Shown here piece after piece: positions 14,625 to 26,540 of a stretch of 64,000 nt of DNA. Below the pieces are notes generated by a model. That model had not been told where the DNA came from. It saw only the letters and a list, made by a program, of their open reading frames with translations, and ran no database searches. A program made the translations under genes and the position numbers. How positions within the stretch are numbered: position 1 is the stretch's first letter; the number at the start of each line of letters is the position of its first letter. Source of the DNA: Torreya grandis (Eukaryota; Streptophyta; Pinopsida; Cupressales; Taxaceae); contig JARHVA010000397.1 in assembly GCA_037957365.1 (NCBI GenBank), positions 5,397,001-5,461,000 on the forward strand. The letters are read 5' to 3'.

Positions 14625-15815
14625 TGTATGTAATAAAAAATGTACCATGTCTATAAATCAATCCTAGCTCAGAGAAGATAGAGCATACATACACTTCCAA
14701 TTGGGAATACATTTATTAATAGGGATCATGACCAATATAAGGATCTACTAGCCCTGATTAGGGGATCATTTATCATAATACACCATGTTAAGGAGGGTTC
14801 CAAAGCCTTTAGTCTAACACAATCATGCAATAATCCTAAGGGGGTCCTAGGTTCTGATATTTAACCTAATCTAATAAAAATTAAATTAAATATAATCTAT
14901 TTCTCACCAAATCTTTTGGCACAAAGTGGGGGTTATATATAATAAAACTAAACATGCATAGAAAACATATACTCATGTCAATGTATACACAATCCTAATA
15001 CATGGAAGAAAAACACAAATGCATTATCTATCTAATCTTATAAAGGATAAATAAAGTTAGGAATACTTACCTTTTATGATGAACCCATCGAGCCTCAATC
15101 TTTCCCTTGGCCAAGGTGTTTTACAAGATTTTGTTGTGGTATGTAAAGATGACAAAGAAAATTAGATCTAGGCTACACAACCTATCAATACATCCAAAAG
15201 AATTCTCCACAAGATAAGATCTATATCTGCAAAGAAAATATAGAACCCTAAGCTAAAATTCTCAAGTAGAATGGTAAATAAGTATATGTTCATTCATATT
15301 TACTTCTTATTCTATTCTTTCATATCACATGGTAGGAAATGAACTTGTATATATAGGTAGATCCTACCCTAGAACCTTCCAAAAATGTTGGCTGATAAGG
15401 TCAACCTAGTACAATTCTAGACAATAATTCACTAGGTCCTAAGTTAGGTTGACCAAAGGTCAAAATAACTTGTAAGTGAAAATAACCTAAAATTGTATAG
15501 AGTCGACCCAATCAACCCTATACAATTGACTAAAAAAATGGGACTAAGGTAAGGAAAAGGAGGATAAAATATATCAAAATTATGGAATGGGTAAAATAAA
15601 GAAGAATAAGCTTAGGTTTAATAGTTTTTGGAGATAAGTGTATATAATAAGTGTTAAAAGGGACAATAATATTATGAAGCACCAATGGTCTACCCACCCC
15701 TTTCTTGGTGTGCACCACTTAAGGCATGCACTCAAATATATTGAGAATTGATAAGTTCTTACAAGATATAAAATGTCAGTAATCGATAAAATTTTGAAAA
15801 TATTATGTGTATACA
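14625..15815 (-). repeat. 3' LTR of the minus-strand ~1.2-kb-LTR element
   Basis: Direct repeat of 36227-37426 and inverted repeat of 19026-20121 and 29898-31103. The ends form the short inverted repeat TGTATGC and GTATACA. It includes copies of the GGTYRACC-type motif at about 15398 and 15503. On the element's strand it is preceded by a purine-rich stretch (about 15816-15832) that may be the polypurine tract. Confidence 0.8.
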
Positions 15816-15953
15816 TTTTCCTTATTCGAATCTCATCATGTGTCATAATAGTGCAATATAGGATGGTGCTTCGGGAAATAGAACATGATAACACATAATA
15901 CTAATGATAAGTAAAATGTAATAAGAAATAAATAATATAAATGAAAGGACAAA

Positions 15954-16424
15954 TGTTATGATCCACACTTATAATAATTATAAAATGTATAGAATATAAT
16001 GTAGATCAATACAACATAATAGATATTGGTGGATAAATATGTTTAAATATTCAATATATGTTGAAATAGAATACCCTCATGGTAGGGAAACACCATACAA
16101 TACTCCTTTAGTAAGGAATAACTCCACAATGTCTCTTTGAGGGGACAAACTCTAATATCCTCTTATAATAGAAGACTCAATGCTTACATGATTCCTTACA
16201 ATGATAATCATATCCTTTATATAGACCTCTATCTAACTAACAATGGATGGGTAATATCTTAATCCCAATGTAAGTCAACCATTACCCAATACACTAATTC
16301 CACAAGTTACTCCATTATCCTAATATATTGGACCCATATAACTAACTAAGGGGGATGTGTGCCACATGTGAGTATCTCCATAAACCCATATACATTAATA
16401 TCTCATGTCCCTAGATACATAACA
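15954..16424 (-). repeat. 3' LTR of the small copia-type element
   Basis: Direct repeat of 17627-18099 with the same TGTTATG and CATAACA ends. The purine tract AAGGGAAGTAA on the minus strand abuts its inner edge. No coding sequence. Confidence 0.75.
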
Positions 16425-16559
16425 TTACTTCCCTTATTGACATGTTTCATCCCTAAAACATAAGAAGAAACTAAATAATGAGTGTACTTCAAATTATTGC
16501 ACACTTGTATCCAATCTCAATCATCTAGCTATACATATGTGATCCTGGTAAGTGATAGC

Positions 16560-17110
16560 TCTCCAAGCTTGTTTTTAAATTCCATTGTGCTCCTCTAATT
16601 TCATTCATGATCATAATTATACTAATTTGGTGTCTATGCATAATTATTCCTCTTGTGATTTTATGTATCATATTCTATTGCAGTACTCTGATTCCATCCA
16701 TGACCATAGTAGGTATTCTTTGGCTTCCATGCATAGCCATAGTTATTGGGACTCTAATTTCTTATATAGTCAAAGTGCTTGTTATTATAACACTCCCTCA
16801 CATGACTCCATGATTGTTTCCTCTCATTATGAAGTGGGTGTATATATACCTTAACTTTTTCTAATACTTTGACCTTATCAACCTTTTCTTCTACCTCTTA
16901 CACCTTTTGCTTTAGTGGTCCTTTTTCTCTTGAGTAGATGAAGTGTTTTGATTTGATTGTATTATTTATTCATGTATGTATTCATATGAATATTTCACAT
17001 GCTCTTCATCACCTATTTCAATCTCATCGTCATAATCTATATTGATTGTTATTGGTGCCTTTCCCACTATGATATCTTGTAAAGTGACCTTTTTCCTATA
17101 CCAAAACTTC
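16560..17110 (-). pseudogene. Decayed short ORF of the small copia-type element
   Basis: Read on the minus strand from about 17107 there is an open stretch with an acidic middle (ITINIDYDDEIEIGDEE). After frame changes and stops, an Asn, Tyr and Gly-rich stretch follows near 16850-16560 (NNYGYAWKPK, YYGHGWNQS). Low-complexity N, Y and G-rich tails occur in some gag proteins, but there is no zinc knuckle, protease, RT or integrase. The plus-strand open frame at 16585-16854 (Ser, His and Tyr-rich) runs against the element's direction and looks like its shadow. Function unknown. Confidence 0.3.
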
Positions 17111-17612
17111 ATGAACCACAAAAAAAACTAGGGTTCACAAAACCCTAAAATATCAATAATTAATTCAAAACTAATCAAAATATTCCCAAATTTTTACTAT
17201 AGATTCATCTTATGATAGTGTAACTCTAGTAAAAATTGTGTTAAAAAATTCCACAAATTTTGGTCTATAAAGTGAATATATTAAAAAACCAAAAATTATA
17301 ATAACTCACTCCAAACATATAAAAAAAATCTGATTTTTTTTTTCATATCTTTCCTATATTATGATACAATAGTAGTAAAAATTTCACTAAAACAATCCTT
17401 ATATTTAGGAAGATATGATGAAATGAGTACAAACCCTAAAATATGAATAACTCCTTCAAAACTAATAAAAAAGGCTCAATTTTTTACTGAGACTTCCTTG
17501 AAAAATTATTCATATCCAATAAAAAATTATGCAAACATTCACAATGGATTGAAATATATTGACAATTCCAAAAAAAATAAGGTTTTTTTCCACACAAATT
17601 ACCCATATCGAA

Positions 17613-17624
17613 GCTCTCATACCA
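17613..17624 (-). other. Primer-binding site of the small copia-type element
   Basis: Minus-strand TGGTATGAGAGC lies two bases from the 5' LTR. The usual plant copia site, complementary to initiator tRNA-Met, is TGGTATCAGAGC, so there is one C-to-G difference. The same difference occurs in the full copia element at 56698. Confidence 0.7.
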
Positions 17625-17626
17625 CT

Positions 17627-18099
17627 TGTTATGATCCACACTTGTAATAATTAGAAAATATGCAGAATATAATGTAGATAAATATAACATAACACAATAG
17701 ATATTGGTGGACCAATATGTCCAAATATTCAATATATGCTGAAATATAATACCCTTAAGGTTGGGCAACACCATACAATACTCCTTTAAGAAGGAATAAC
17801 TCCATGATGTCTCTTTGAGGAGACAAACTCCAATTTCCTCTTATAATAGAAGGTTCAATATTTACTTGGTTCCTTAAAATTATTATCTCCTTTATATATG
17901 CCTCTATCTGACTAACAATGGATGGGTAATCTCTTAATCCTAATGTAAGTCAGCCATTACCCAATACACTAGTTCCACAAGTTACTCCATTATCCTAATA
18001 TATTGGACCCGTATAACTAACTAAGGGGGATCTATGCCACATTTTAGCATCTCCATCAACCAATATACATTAATATATCATGTCTTTAGATACATAACA
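17627..18099 (-). repeat. 5' LTR of the small copia-type element
   Basis: Direct repeat of 15954-16424; it carries the primer site on its inner side. No coding sequence. Confidence 0.75.
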
Positions 18100-18388
18100 A
18101 TATAATTGAAAAACACATACCTTTGCTTACCTTAGTGTCGTAGATAAAGAAGTAGACTAAAAGAGAAGTGAAGGCATTAAATGTGAAGAACACTAGGAGA
18201 ACCTATAAAAGTTAGTGCAAAAAATAGTCAAAAATCAATTTTTTTGGAAGATAGGAATATGGTAGTGGAAAAATGAGTTTAAGGAAAAGATGTGAGGGTA
18301 TTAGTAAAAACTGGTAAATTAAGATTGTTAAGGCAAAGATAGAATATTGAAGGTAAATATATGACAAAATGATGGCAAAAAAAATGGC

Positions 18389-18580
18389 AAATGAATGACA
18401 AATGATTATAAAACATATAAAATCATGTTGGAAAGGATGGAAAACATAAATGGAAAAAATAAATGTAGAACTTACTAAATCACATTGGGAAGTATGTCAA
18501 ACATGAATGATAAAAAGGAATGTAGAACATACTAGATCATGTTGGGAAGTATGTAAAACACGAATGATAAATGAAATATT
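18389..18580 (-). repeat. 57-bp tandem repeat in the 3' region of the minus-strand element
   Basis: Two well matched 57-bp units (18446-18502 and 18503-18559) share GGGAAGTATGT near their end, with a more diverged unit before (about 18389-18445) and a partial one after. Looser copies of the same motif on the minus strand (CATACTTCCCAACATGATTT) occur in the relative at about 28340-28480. The array therefore belongs to the family's 3' untranslated region. Confidence 0.65.
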
Positions 18581-19025
18581 AATGCAAAAAAGCCTTAACA
18601 AAGATATGTAATAAATTGAAAAGTAACTCCATGTAAGATAATCATGTCCAATCACATATAAAAAAAATATAAATGACTAAAAATGAGATGTGATTCAATA
18701 TGTAATACAAATATGTCAAATGAAGGTGAAAAAAGAAAATATAAATGAAAGTGAAATGTAAGTCAAAATGTAAGATAAACATGAAGAAATAATACATAAA
18801 GAGAAATATGTAAGAATTCCAAATGCCATATATAAGATAAATGAAGTCCACAAAAATCAGCAAGAACATGATGGAGAAATGAAAATCAAAGGCTTTAAAG
18901 GATGAAGACTCAAACTTAGTGCTTGTTCTAAGATACAATGTAAGAAAACACAACCACCTAATGACATGACTAGTATGATAATGAGATGGTGTGGTAAATA
19001 AATGATGTAAGGTTGTAATCCATAG

Positions 19026-20121
19026 TGTATACACATAATATTTTCAAATTTTTATTGATTACTAACACTTAGTATCTTGCAAGAACCTGTCGAGTCTCAA
19101 TTTCTCTAAGTGCATGCCTTAAGGGGTGCATCAGGAAAGGGGTGGGCAGACCATCACTACTTCATAAGCTTATTTTCCCTTTTCTACTTATCATCTACAC
19201 ACTCATCTCCTAAAACTATTAACCCTTATCTTATTCATCTTAGTCCTACCCATTCTAGTCATTATCATATTTTCATCCTCCTTTTCTTTCCTTAATTCAA
19301 TTTTGGACTATTGGTTGTACTAGGCTGACTAGGGTTGACCCTATATAACCAACATTTTTGAGAGGATTTAAGGAAATATCTGCATATATATACAAGTTCA
19401 TTTCCAACCATTTATAAGAAGAGAAGGGAAGAAGAATAAGTGCAAATGAACATCTACTTATTAACCATTCTACTTGAAGAATAAAGCTTAGGGTTCCATA
19501 CTTTCTTTGAAGATATGGATCTTATCTTGTGGAGAAGTCTTTTGGATGCATAGATAGGTTGTGTATCCTATAGCTTATTTGTATTTGTTATCTTTACATA
19601 TCATAGCAATATTTTGAGAATCACCTTGGCCAAGGGATATATTGAGGCTCAATTGGTTTGTCTTTAAGGTAAGTAATCCTAACTTTATTTCTCCTTTGTA
19701 AGAGTAGATAGATAATGTAGTTGTAATTATCTTCCCATGCATTAGGATTCTATATACATTGACGTGACTATATATATTTTGTACATGTTTATTTTTTATT
19801 TATTTATTTTTTGGTTTATAACTCCCACTTTGTACTACAAGCTTTGGTGAGTACTATATTATTTTTACTTTCTTGTTTATTAGACATAGGTGAAATATCA
19901 AATCTAGGAATATTTTAGGGTTATTGTGTTAGATTGTAGGCTTTAGAACCCTACCTCACATGGTGTATTATTACAAGTGATCCCCTAATCAAGTATATCA
20001 TATCCCAATATTGGTCATGATCTTTCTTAACAAATATATCCCAAATCATAAGTGTAGGCATGCTTTATCTTCTCCAAACTAGGATTGATTTATAAACATG
20101 ATGCATTTCTGATTGCATACA
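19026..20121 (+). repeat. 5' LTR of the plus-strand gag-PR element
   Basis: Direct repeat of 29898-31103. It is ~110 bp shorter because it lacks a segment present in the second copy at about 30215-30325. A TATATATA run near 19384 is a possible promoter element but is unproven. TG...CA ends and flanking CATAG fix both boundaries. Confidence 0.85.
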
Positions 20122-21880
20122 TTCTAGTGAACCCGACATGAATCCTATCCCATAGTTGGATTGTCTTCATGTTTCCATTTTTTTTCTTTCTTATTAACAT
20201 TAGATTCACTTTGGCTTCACCTTAATATTACATTCTGGTGAGCCCAACATGAAACTAACCCCTACAAGATTTATTTCACTTTATTTTATTCTTTTTAACA
20301 TTATTTTTATCATATATTTGTCATACTAGATCAACTCTATCAACCCCATTCTAATTTCTATGTGAAATTTTTTATAAATAGGAAATTGGATCAACTCAAA
20401 TGAACTAATACAAGTTTCCAGACTTCCAATTCAAAATACTAGGTCAACCCAGTCAACCCTATACATTCTAAGCACTCAATAGCAAGATTCTACAAAGTTT
20501 GATCAACCCAATCAACTGAGTTAATAGAATTTTAAGCATATTCCATGGTTATTAACTTGCAATATTCATTCTCCACATCTCTAATCCACCAAGGTTATTT
20601 TCTATCTCTCTATCTCTTTATTTTCTATCTTTCCTTTGATAGTTTGCAGTCTTCAAAACTACCCCTACACAATCAATTAGATTGACCCTATCAACCAAGT
20701 TATATGTTCTATGTGTTATATGAATAACTAGGTCGATCTTGGCTAACCCTATTCATTTTTAAACCTTGCTTCCATAGTACAAGTTTGACCCTGTCAACCA
20801 TGTTCTATATTTTGTGCATATAGTATCAATACTATACCTTGTTTTAAGTTGGAATTAATTTATATATGCTAGTAATTAGTTCACACCTTTATTTTTTTGT
20901 TACTTGTATGCTTAGAATAGTTCACATAGTCTAATTTCAAGGTTTTTAATTAATCCTTTAGTTTTATTATTTCTATTTTATGCACACATAACCAAATCAC
21001 AAAATCTGAACAAACACTTTAACATTTGTCTATTCAAGGCCAACCTACTTGGATTTCACCACCAAGGTGGAAGCCAACTTGATTCTTTAGTCAATTATAA
21101 ATCATGGTTAATGGTATATTTTGGAGAAACACCCAACACTCTTATCTCTATGATGTGTGAAGTGAGGGGGTAGGCCCCAATACCAAGCCTATATCATTGT
21201 CACTATAGTCCCTTTCAACCTAAACTACCTAAAACCATCCTTAGATTGCTATCTAGTTCCTTGATTAAAACTAACTTTCCATCACATTTAAAATCATATT
21301 CTTAATAATTTAATAAAACATCTTAGGTTGACGAATTAGTTAGCACTTTAATTTCCAAGTTGATTGCTTACTCTTTACTCAATTGTATTTTGTGTTGCAA
21401 AAAATTGCATTAGCCAGCATTGGTGTAAGGTTTTGTGTTGTGTGCTTTAATTGGATTAGATAGCATTGATATAATTAACTATTTATTTCCCTTCAATTCT
21501 TACTTTCCTAGATTAGCTAAAAAAATTATCTTATTTCAATTCACAACTTGTTACAAACTTTATTTTCTTTTATGTCTACTACACTAGGTCAACCTAGTTG
21601 ACCCTATATCTTTTTCTATTCTCTATGCACTATACAAGATTGACCCAGTTGACACTATACTATCTATATCCCCTTTTACCTCTTTTTCTATCTCCTATTC
21701 CCTATACTAGATCAACCCAATCAACCCTGTACTATTTTGTAGTCCCTATTTCTATGCTAGGTTGACCCAGTCAACCCTATACTATTTTAGTCACTTCTTG
21801 GTTATTTGATTTTTTATCTTTCTTCCCTTCTCTTCATCATTAACTTTCTATTTGATAGTGACACTAATTTGTAGTCAACA
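20122..21880 (+). other. Long leader with reiterated GGTYRACC-type motifs and doubled PBS-like box
   Basis: Directly after the LTR is TTCTAGTGAACCCGACATGA, and a near copy TTCTGGTGAGCCCAACATGA occurs ~110 bp later (about 20233). The relative at 36226 has only one such box, next to its LTR. I infer this is the primer-binding region but cannot name the tRNA. About ten copies of a quasi-palindromic motif close to TAGGTTGACCCAGTCAACCC occur at about 20330, 20441, 20500, 20677, 20732, 20784, 21587, 21638, 21708 and 21757. The leader is unusually long (~1.9 kb before gag) and holds no coding frame. Confidence 0.6.
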
Positions 21881-22066
21881 TATATGATTAACTTTACCAA
21901 TCCTCATAGGGTCTTCTATAGACAAAGTAGGGATCCTCTCTTGGATGCTAGTAATTTTCATATTACCACTTGCACAATGAACTATGGGACCATTTCGAAT
22001 ACCTCTTCAAGACATAATCCTTTTTTATCATTAGAATACTAACCTCAGTTAGAGTATACTCTCGAA

Positions 22067-23340
22067 ATGATCTTTTTTATCTCTAAAGTTCCTCAACCTC
22101 AAGGAAAGGATCACTTTACCATTTACAATCTTATGATTAGAGGTCAAGTTGAAGATCGTCATTCACCCACTCCTGCATTCTCAAATGTTTTTGGGTGTAC
22201 CACTTTCTTTTATTCTCAACCACTTATTTTGATTATGACCCATTCTCATACCATGACATCTTCTTTTCTAACTTCTTCCCCCTCCATGACTAGTATCTCA
22301 ACTAACATGCTAGGTTCTACATCTATTAGTCCTCTCTTAAGATCTACTATCCTTAATACATATAATAGTGATTCATTTTCTACCCAAGGAAATCATGCTT
22401 CTAGTGCTTCTTCCTCTCAACCATTCACTATTCCATATTTTACTACACAAGAAAAATTTTCCACTAGTGCATCACATTCTCATAATTCTTCTCAAACTCC
22501 TATCAACATCAATAGTGGTACCCAAGCCACTAATACCAACTCTAATGCTTCTACTAATGATAATCAAATACATCAAATTTTATTGAAATGTTTTAATCAA
22601 ATGATTACATTTCAATCTCATAATACAAATCAAATGATGAGAATTCAAAACAACCTTCTTCACTTCCAATCTCATTCATAACCAATGGCTTAGGTGACAC
22701 ATAACTAGAATGTTCCCCATCCTTCTCTTTGATATTCTCAAGGAAATCTCCTTCCTCAACATCTTTTAATCAATATAACCATAAATAATCTACAAAATGA
22801 ACCTCTTACTACTCAAATTGTTAATATTGACATAGGAGGTACAACACCTATAATTTCTTATAATGGATCAACTGATCTTACCCTTCATATTAAGACATTT
22901 GGAAATATTTATAAGGATTGGGTCAAATTAAACACCTTTGCTACTACCAATATACTTTCCAAAACCCTCATAGGTTATGCCTTACATTGGTATAATCAAC
23001 TTAGACCACATTCCATTACTAGTTTGGAGGATTTAGTGAATGCTTTAGTGAAATAATTATAAACTAGTGATCTTCCCAAAAACACTTTGGGCCATTTCAT
23101 AAATTTCAAACAAATAAAAAATGAAACTACTCAAACCTTTGTTAAAATATGGAAGACTTTGTCAAATAAATGTGAACATAACATGGCCAATGATAATCTT
23201 TTCCATATCTTTACCAATGCCATATTTCCTAAATTATAATATCAAGTCCATACTCTCTCTTCACATACATTAGAGGAGGCTATTGACCAAGTTAAGCATC
23301 AAGATTTCCTAATGCATCAATTTGAGCCACCCCAAGCTTC
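22067..23340 (+). pseudogene. Decayed Ty3/gypsy-type gag (plus-strand element)
   Basis: An opening stretch of ~204 codons (22067-22681) is Ser, Thr and Asn-rich. After stops it passes into the core of a retrotransposon gag domain (about 22820-23320), recognisable by the order ISYNGSTDLTLHI, LIGYALHWYNQL, ITSLEDLVNALVK and later helices with NETTQTFVKIWKTL. This is the capsid-like part that packages element RNA. Several TAA, TAG and frame changes break it. The same order is present on the minus strand in the relative (about 33900-33500), which confirms a family gag. No intact zinc knuckle is seen in this stretch. Confidence 0.7.
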
Positions 23341-24539
23341 TATGGGTCCTCATCTATTACTAAATAAAAAAACCATAATATTATCAATGATGTTGTTATA
23401 TATTCTTATGACAACATTCACAATGCTTAGGTTATCATTCCTAACCAATATTCAAAACCAGATCCCTTTTATCATGAATATATTAATCCTCATTTCTCTT
23501 CACCAAATAACATCAACATTCACAAAATTCTATCCTCAATTGAATTTCTTAAGCATCTATCCAAGCCTCTTCCATGAGATCTTGACCCTACTCATCCTAT
23601 AGAACCCTGGTATGATACCAAGTTTTGTTTGTTTCATGCTAGTTGGAATCATTCTCATGAGGCCTATAGATAAAGTTGTGGTTTAGATATGGATTTTCTT
23701 CTTGTACCTAATTTTTATCATGATTCCATCATTTAAAAGCATCAAAAATCTTATGAAATTTCTTTCAAGGACCATAAAACACATGACAAAATTCAATCCT
23801 TAAATCAATAAAATTCTCATTTAACTATCTATAAATACCCTCTTCCTAATCACCAACCTATTCAAGACACCAAAGACAAGCCCACCCCTTCCACCAATAA
23901 TGTTGAAAGTCTTGTTGAACCAACTTATAAAGATAATGTGGTTATCATCACTAATATGTGAAGGGTGGTTTATTTCATCTATTCTCAACCTATCTATGCT
24001 CCTCCTTCATCTAGAAAATATCATGTTATCTAGGATTCTTCTCCAACTCATTTAAATGAGTTCGAGCAAGATGAACTTATTACCTTTGATGAACCAATTT
24101 ATGATTCTCCCTTGGATAACACTTCTCATTATATTTCTACCACTCTTCCATCATCTTTCAATACTAATGATAATCAAGCTTTTACTAACAATTATTCTAC
24201 CATTTCTCTAAATCAACTTGAATCAAATACTTCATCATATCAACATGATTTACATCCTTATTCCAAACCTTATTCTTATTACCAACAAAAGTTACAATGT
24301 ACTTCATCTCCTCCTTTCAAGGACATCCTTAATTATTAATAATAGAAGTGTCACTTGAGATTATGATGACTTCTCCACATCATAAAAACCATCTCATGTA
24401 GTTATTATTTGATATGAATGTCCCTCATCCTCCCTTAGTAGGATGGTAGGTAGCTTTATTTGGATCTGAGGATAGTATATTACAACAATGTTAAGAGATG
24501 TCTATAAATGTTGATGAAACTATAGATACTTCTATTTAT

Positions 24540-25040
24540 TTAAAATTTCCAATAGCTTCTATGATTCTTGATGAGATTATTCTTCATGTGGATGATCCTC
24601 CATTATTTATTAGAATCTAAATAGGTGATATCCAAAATAAGTGTGCATTGATTGACAATGGTTGTAGTACATGTGTTTCTTCTCTTGATTTTATTAAGAC
24701 TCTTCGCTATTAAGAATTCAATCTTAAGTCTACATGCAACACATGCCAAGGATATGATAGAAAGAAAATGCCTCCTCTAGGTTACATGTGGCTTCCCATT
24801 ACCATCCCACCTATCACTATCCATGTCAAGGTGATGATATTTAACTTACCCCTTTATTATAACATCTTTATTGGTAGGTCATGGACTTATCACATGAGAT
24901 TTGTTGCTTCTTCTACCTATCAATGCATTAAATTCCCTCATAATGGAGTCATTTATAAGATTCAAGGTGATAATAACCATTTTAATTTTGAATATTTCCA
25001 AGATCATGTTGTATTTAAGATTCCTACTCTTGATCTTTAG
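24540..25040 (+). pseudogene. Decayed aspartic protease of the plus-strand element
   Basis: The segment CALIDNGCSTCVSS (catalytic triplet at about 24654-24662) fits a retropepsin active site, with Asn where Ser or Thr is usual (D-N-G). Downstream, LYYNIFIGRSW and CIKFPHNGVIYKIQGD match the conserved 'YNxLLGRPW' and 'KFPHxG' parts of Ty3/gypsy proteases. The frame runs to the stop at 25038-25040 with at least one internal stop near 24712. In life it would have cut the gag-containing polyprotein. No RT follows, which is the main reason to call the element non-autonomous. The relative at 14625-37426 seems to lack this region. Confidence 0.7.
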
Positions 25041-26540
25041 CTAAATATTCCATTCTATGAGTTTAAACATCTCAACTTTCCCATTAATTCAACCTGAGGT
25101 TATAGTGGGTATCCTAAGTTCATTGGTAACATTCCTCCTAACCTCTTAGATTCTAATGATGATGAGTATGATGAGATTAACTTAAAGATAAAAAATTTAG
25201 CTCTCTCACCTCATCTCATCTTTTAGCTTCTTGCTTACTTACAAAATCACTCTCAAAATCCTCTTTGTGATGACATTATCATAGTCTTGACCAAGACCAG
25301 CCATTCTATTCACCATACTTCTTCAGATGACAAGGTCATCACTACTTGTATCATTGGTCTTCACACCCTAAATAATGATGATGTCTATTCTTTAGATGAT
25401 CCATTATTATGTAGTTTTGTACAAGCCCATGATGTCGATATTATCCATTATCATTATTCTTTACTTGAGTCTTTTCATGCATCTCATCATTTTCCTTAAC
25501 TTATAGTTTTTGATTTTTGTATTTTTACCCTTTATCATAAGGTAGAGATGGTGCTAACACCTCTAGTTTTTTAGAAACCATGTAGGAATATGCTCATGGA
25601 TCATGCTATGTTTGGGCCTTACCATTTGACTAGGTACCCTAACCCTCATAGCTAGTTTACCCTTAAGGTTAGTGAGATTTTCCTTAGATCTTCTATATAT
25701 CCCATTCTTCCCTCAGTAGATCTCATTGTAGTTGAGCCTATTCCCATCCCCACTATATTCAATCCTATTTTTTCTCCTATTGTTTTTGAGCCTACCCATA
25801 TTTATGATTCCATTGCTTTTTCCATTGAGCTTAGTTCCATTCCTTCCTCATAATTACCCTCCCTTGGTGATGGTTTACTCCTTTTACCTAAGATGGATCC
25901 TATTCCCACAAAACGGGCCAACACATTTTCTCACTCTTATTCTACTCTTATTACACCTCCTTATGTGAATGTTTCTACTAAAACCAATCAAAAGTGTATC
26001 TATTACTTTTATGGGACAAATAATCATTCTTTCACCCATTATCTTATGTTATGACAATATATTGATACCTTACATCCTTCTTCCCCATAATTAGACAAAG
26101 CCATATCTACCCTGAAGGTACTTTCTAAATATCTACCTATGTATGGTGAGGTATATTGTCTATGGCATCTATGTGGCACCCATCATACCCATCATTATTG
26201 CATCCTTCAAAAACATCTTAAGGATCACCTTATAACCATTATTGGACTTTTTACCACTCCTCTCATAGGTTGTCCCCAAAATAAGGCTCCTCCTTCTTCT
26301 CCCATTGTTCCACCTCCTATGGTTCAATCACCTCCTATGTTCCCTTCACCATCTTCTATGCCTCAACCTGTGATTCCTTCACCCATAGACTTCCATCACC
26401 TATGGATCCTTCTCCACTAGTGATTCATACATCTCCTATAGAACCTACTAATATGCATTCTCTTGACCATCCCTTGCCTAATTTCCCTCTTCATCATGAT
26501 CCTTCGAACATTCATTAATTTTTTTGTAGAGGAGATTAGA
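25041..26540 (+). pseudogene. Decayed downstream frame, proline-rich, unknown
   Basis: The sequence alternates between open stretches in the plus frames: His and Asp-rich near 25287-25499, then Pro-rich segments near 25720-25860 and 26270-26440. Near 25990-26060 the peptide CIYYFYGTNNHSF could be the wreck of a Cys-His zinc finger, but the spacing does not fit cleanly. No RT motif ([YF]xDD), no integrase HHCC or DDE and no RNase H are seen. It may be what remains of a gag-pol junction or a captured host sequence. Function not recognised. Confidence 0.3.

Larger units (their letters stand above)
15954..18099 (-). mobile_element. Small non-autonomous copia-type LTR element (~2.1 kb)
   Basis: Two ~470-bp direct repeats (15954-16424 and 17627-18099) begin TGTTATGATCC and end GATACATAACA, giving a 7-bp terminal inverted repeat. 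On the minus strand the right copy is followed by TGGTATGAGAGC, one base off the usual initiator-Met primer site. The left copy is preceded by the purine tract AAGGGAAGTAA. The internal region is only ~1.2 kb. It interrupts the 3' internal part of the surrounding minus-strand element: both flanks are collinear with the relative at about 29640-29870. The 5-bp flanks (ACAAA and ATATA) do not match well, so the target duplication has decayed. Confidence 0.75.

Noticed and set aside
16585..16854. 89-codon plus-strand frame, Ser, His and Tyr-rich
   Set aside because: It opposes the direction of the small copia-type element; the minus strand reads as that element's own decayed frame.
18642..19034. 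130-codon minus-strand frame rich in Phe, Tyr, Ile and Leu
   Set aside because: It is composed of the T-rich 3' region of an LTR element and runs over the end of the nested element at 19026. Its membrane-like look comes from base composition.
23312..23602. 96-codon plus-strand frame after the gag core
   Set aside because: Only its first ~15 codons continue gag; the rest changes frame and does not match the relative.
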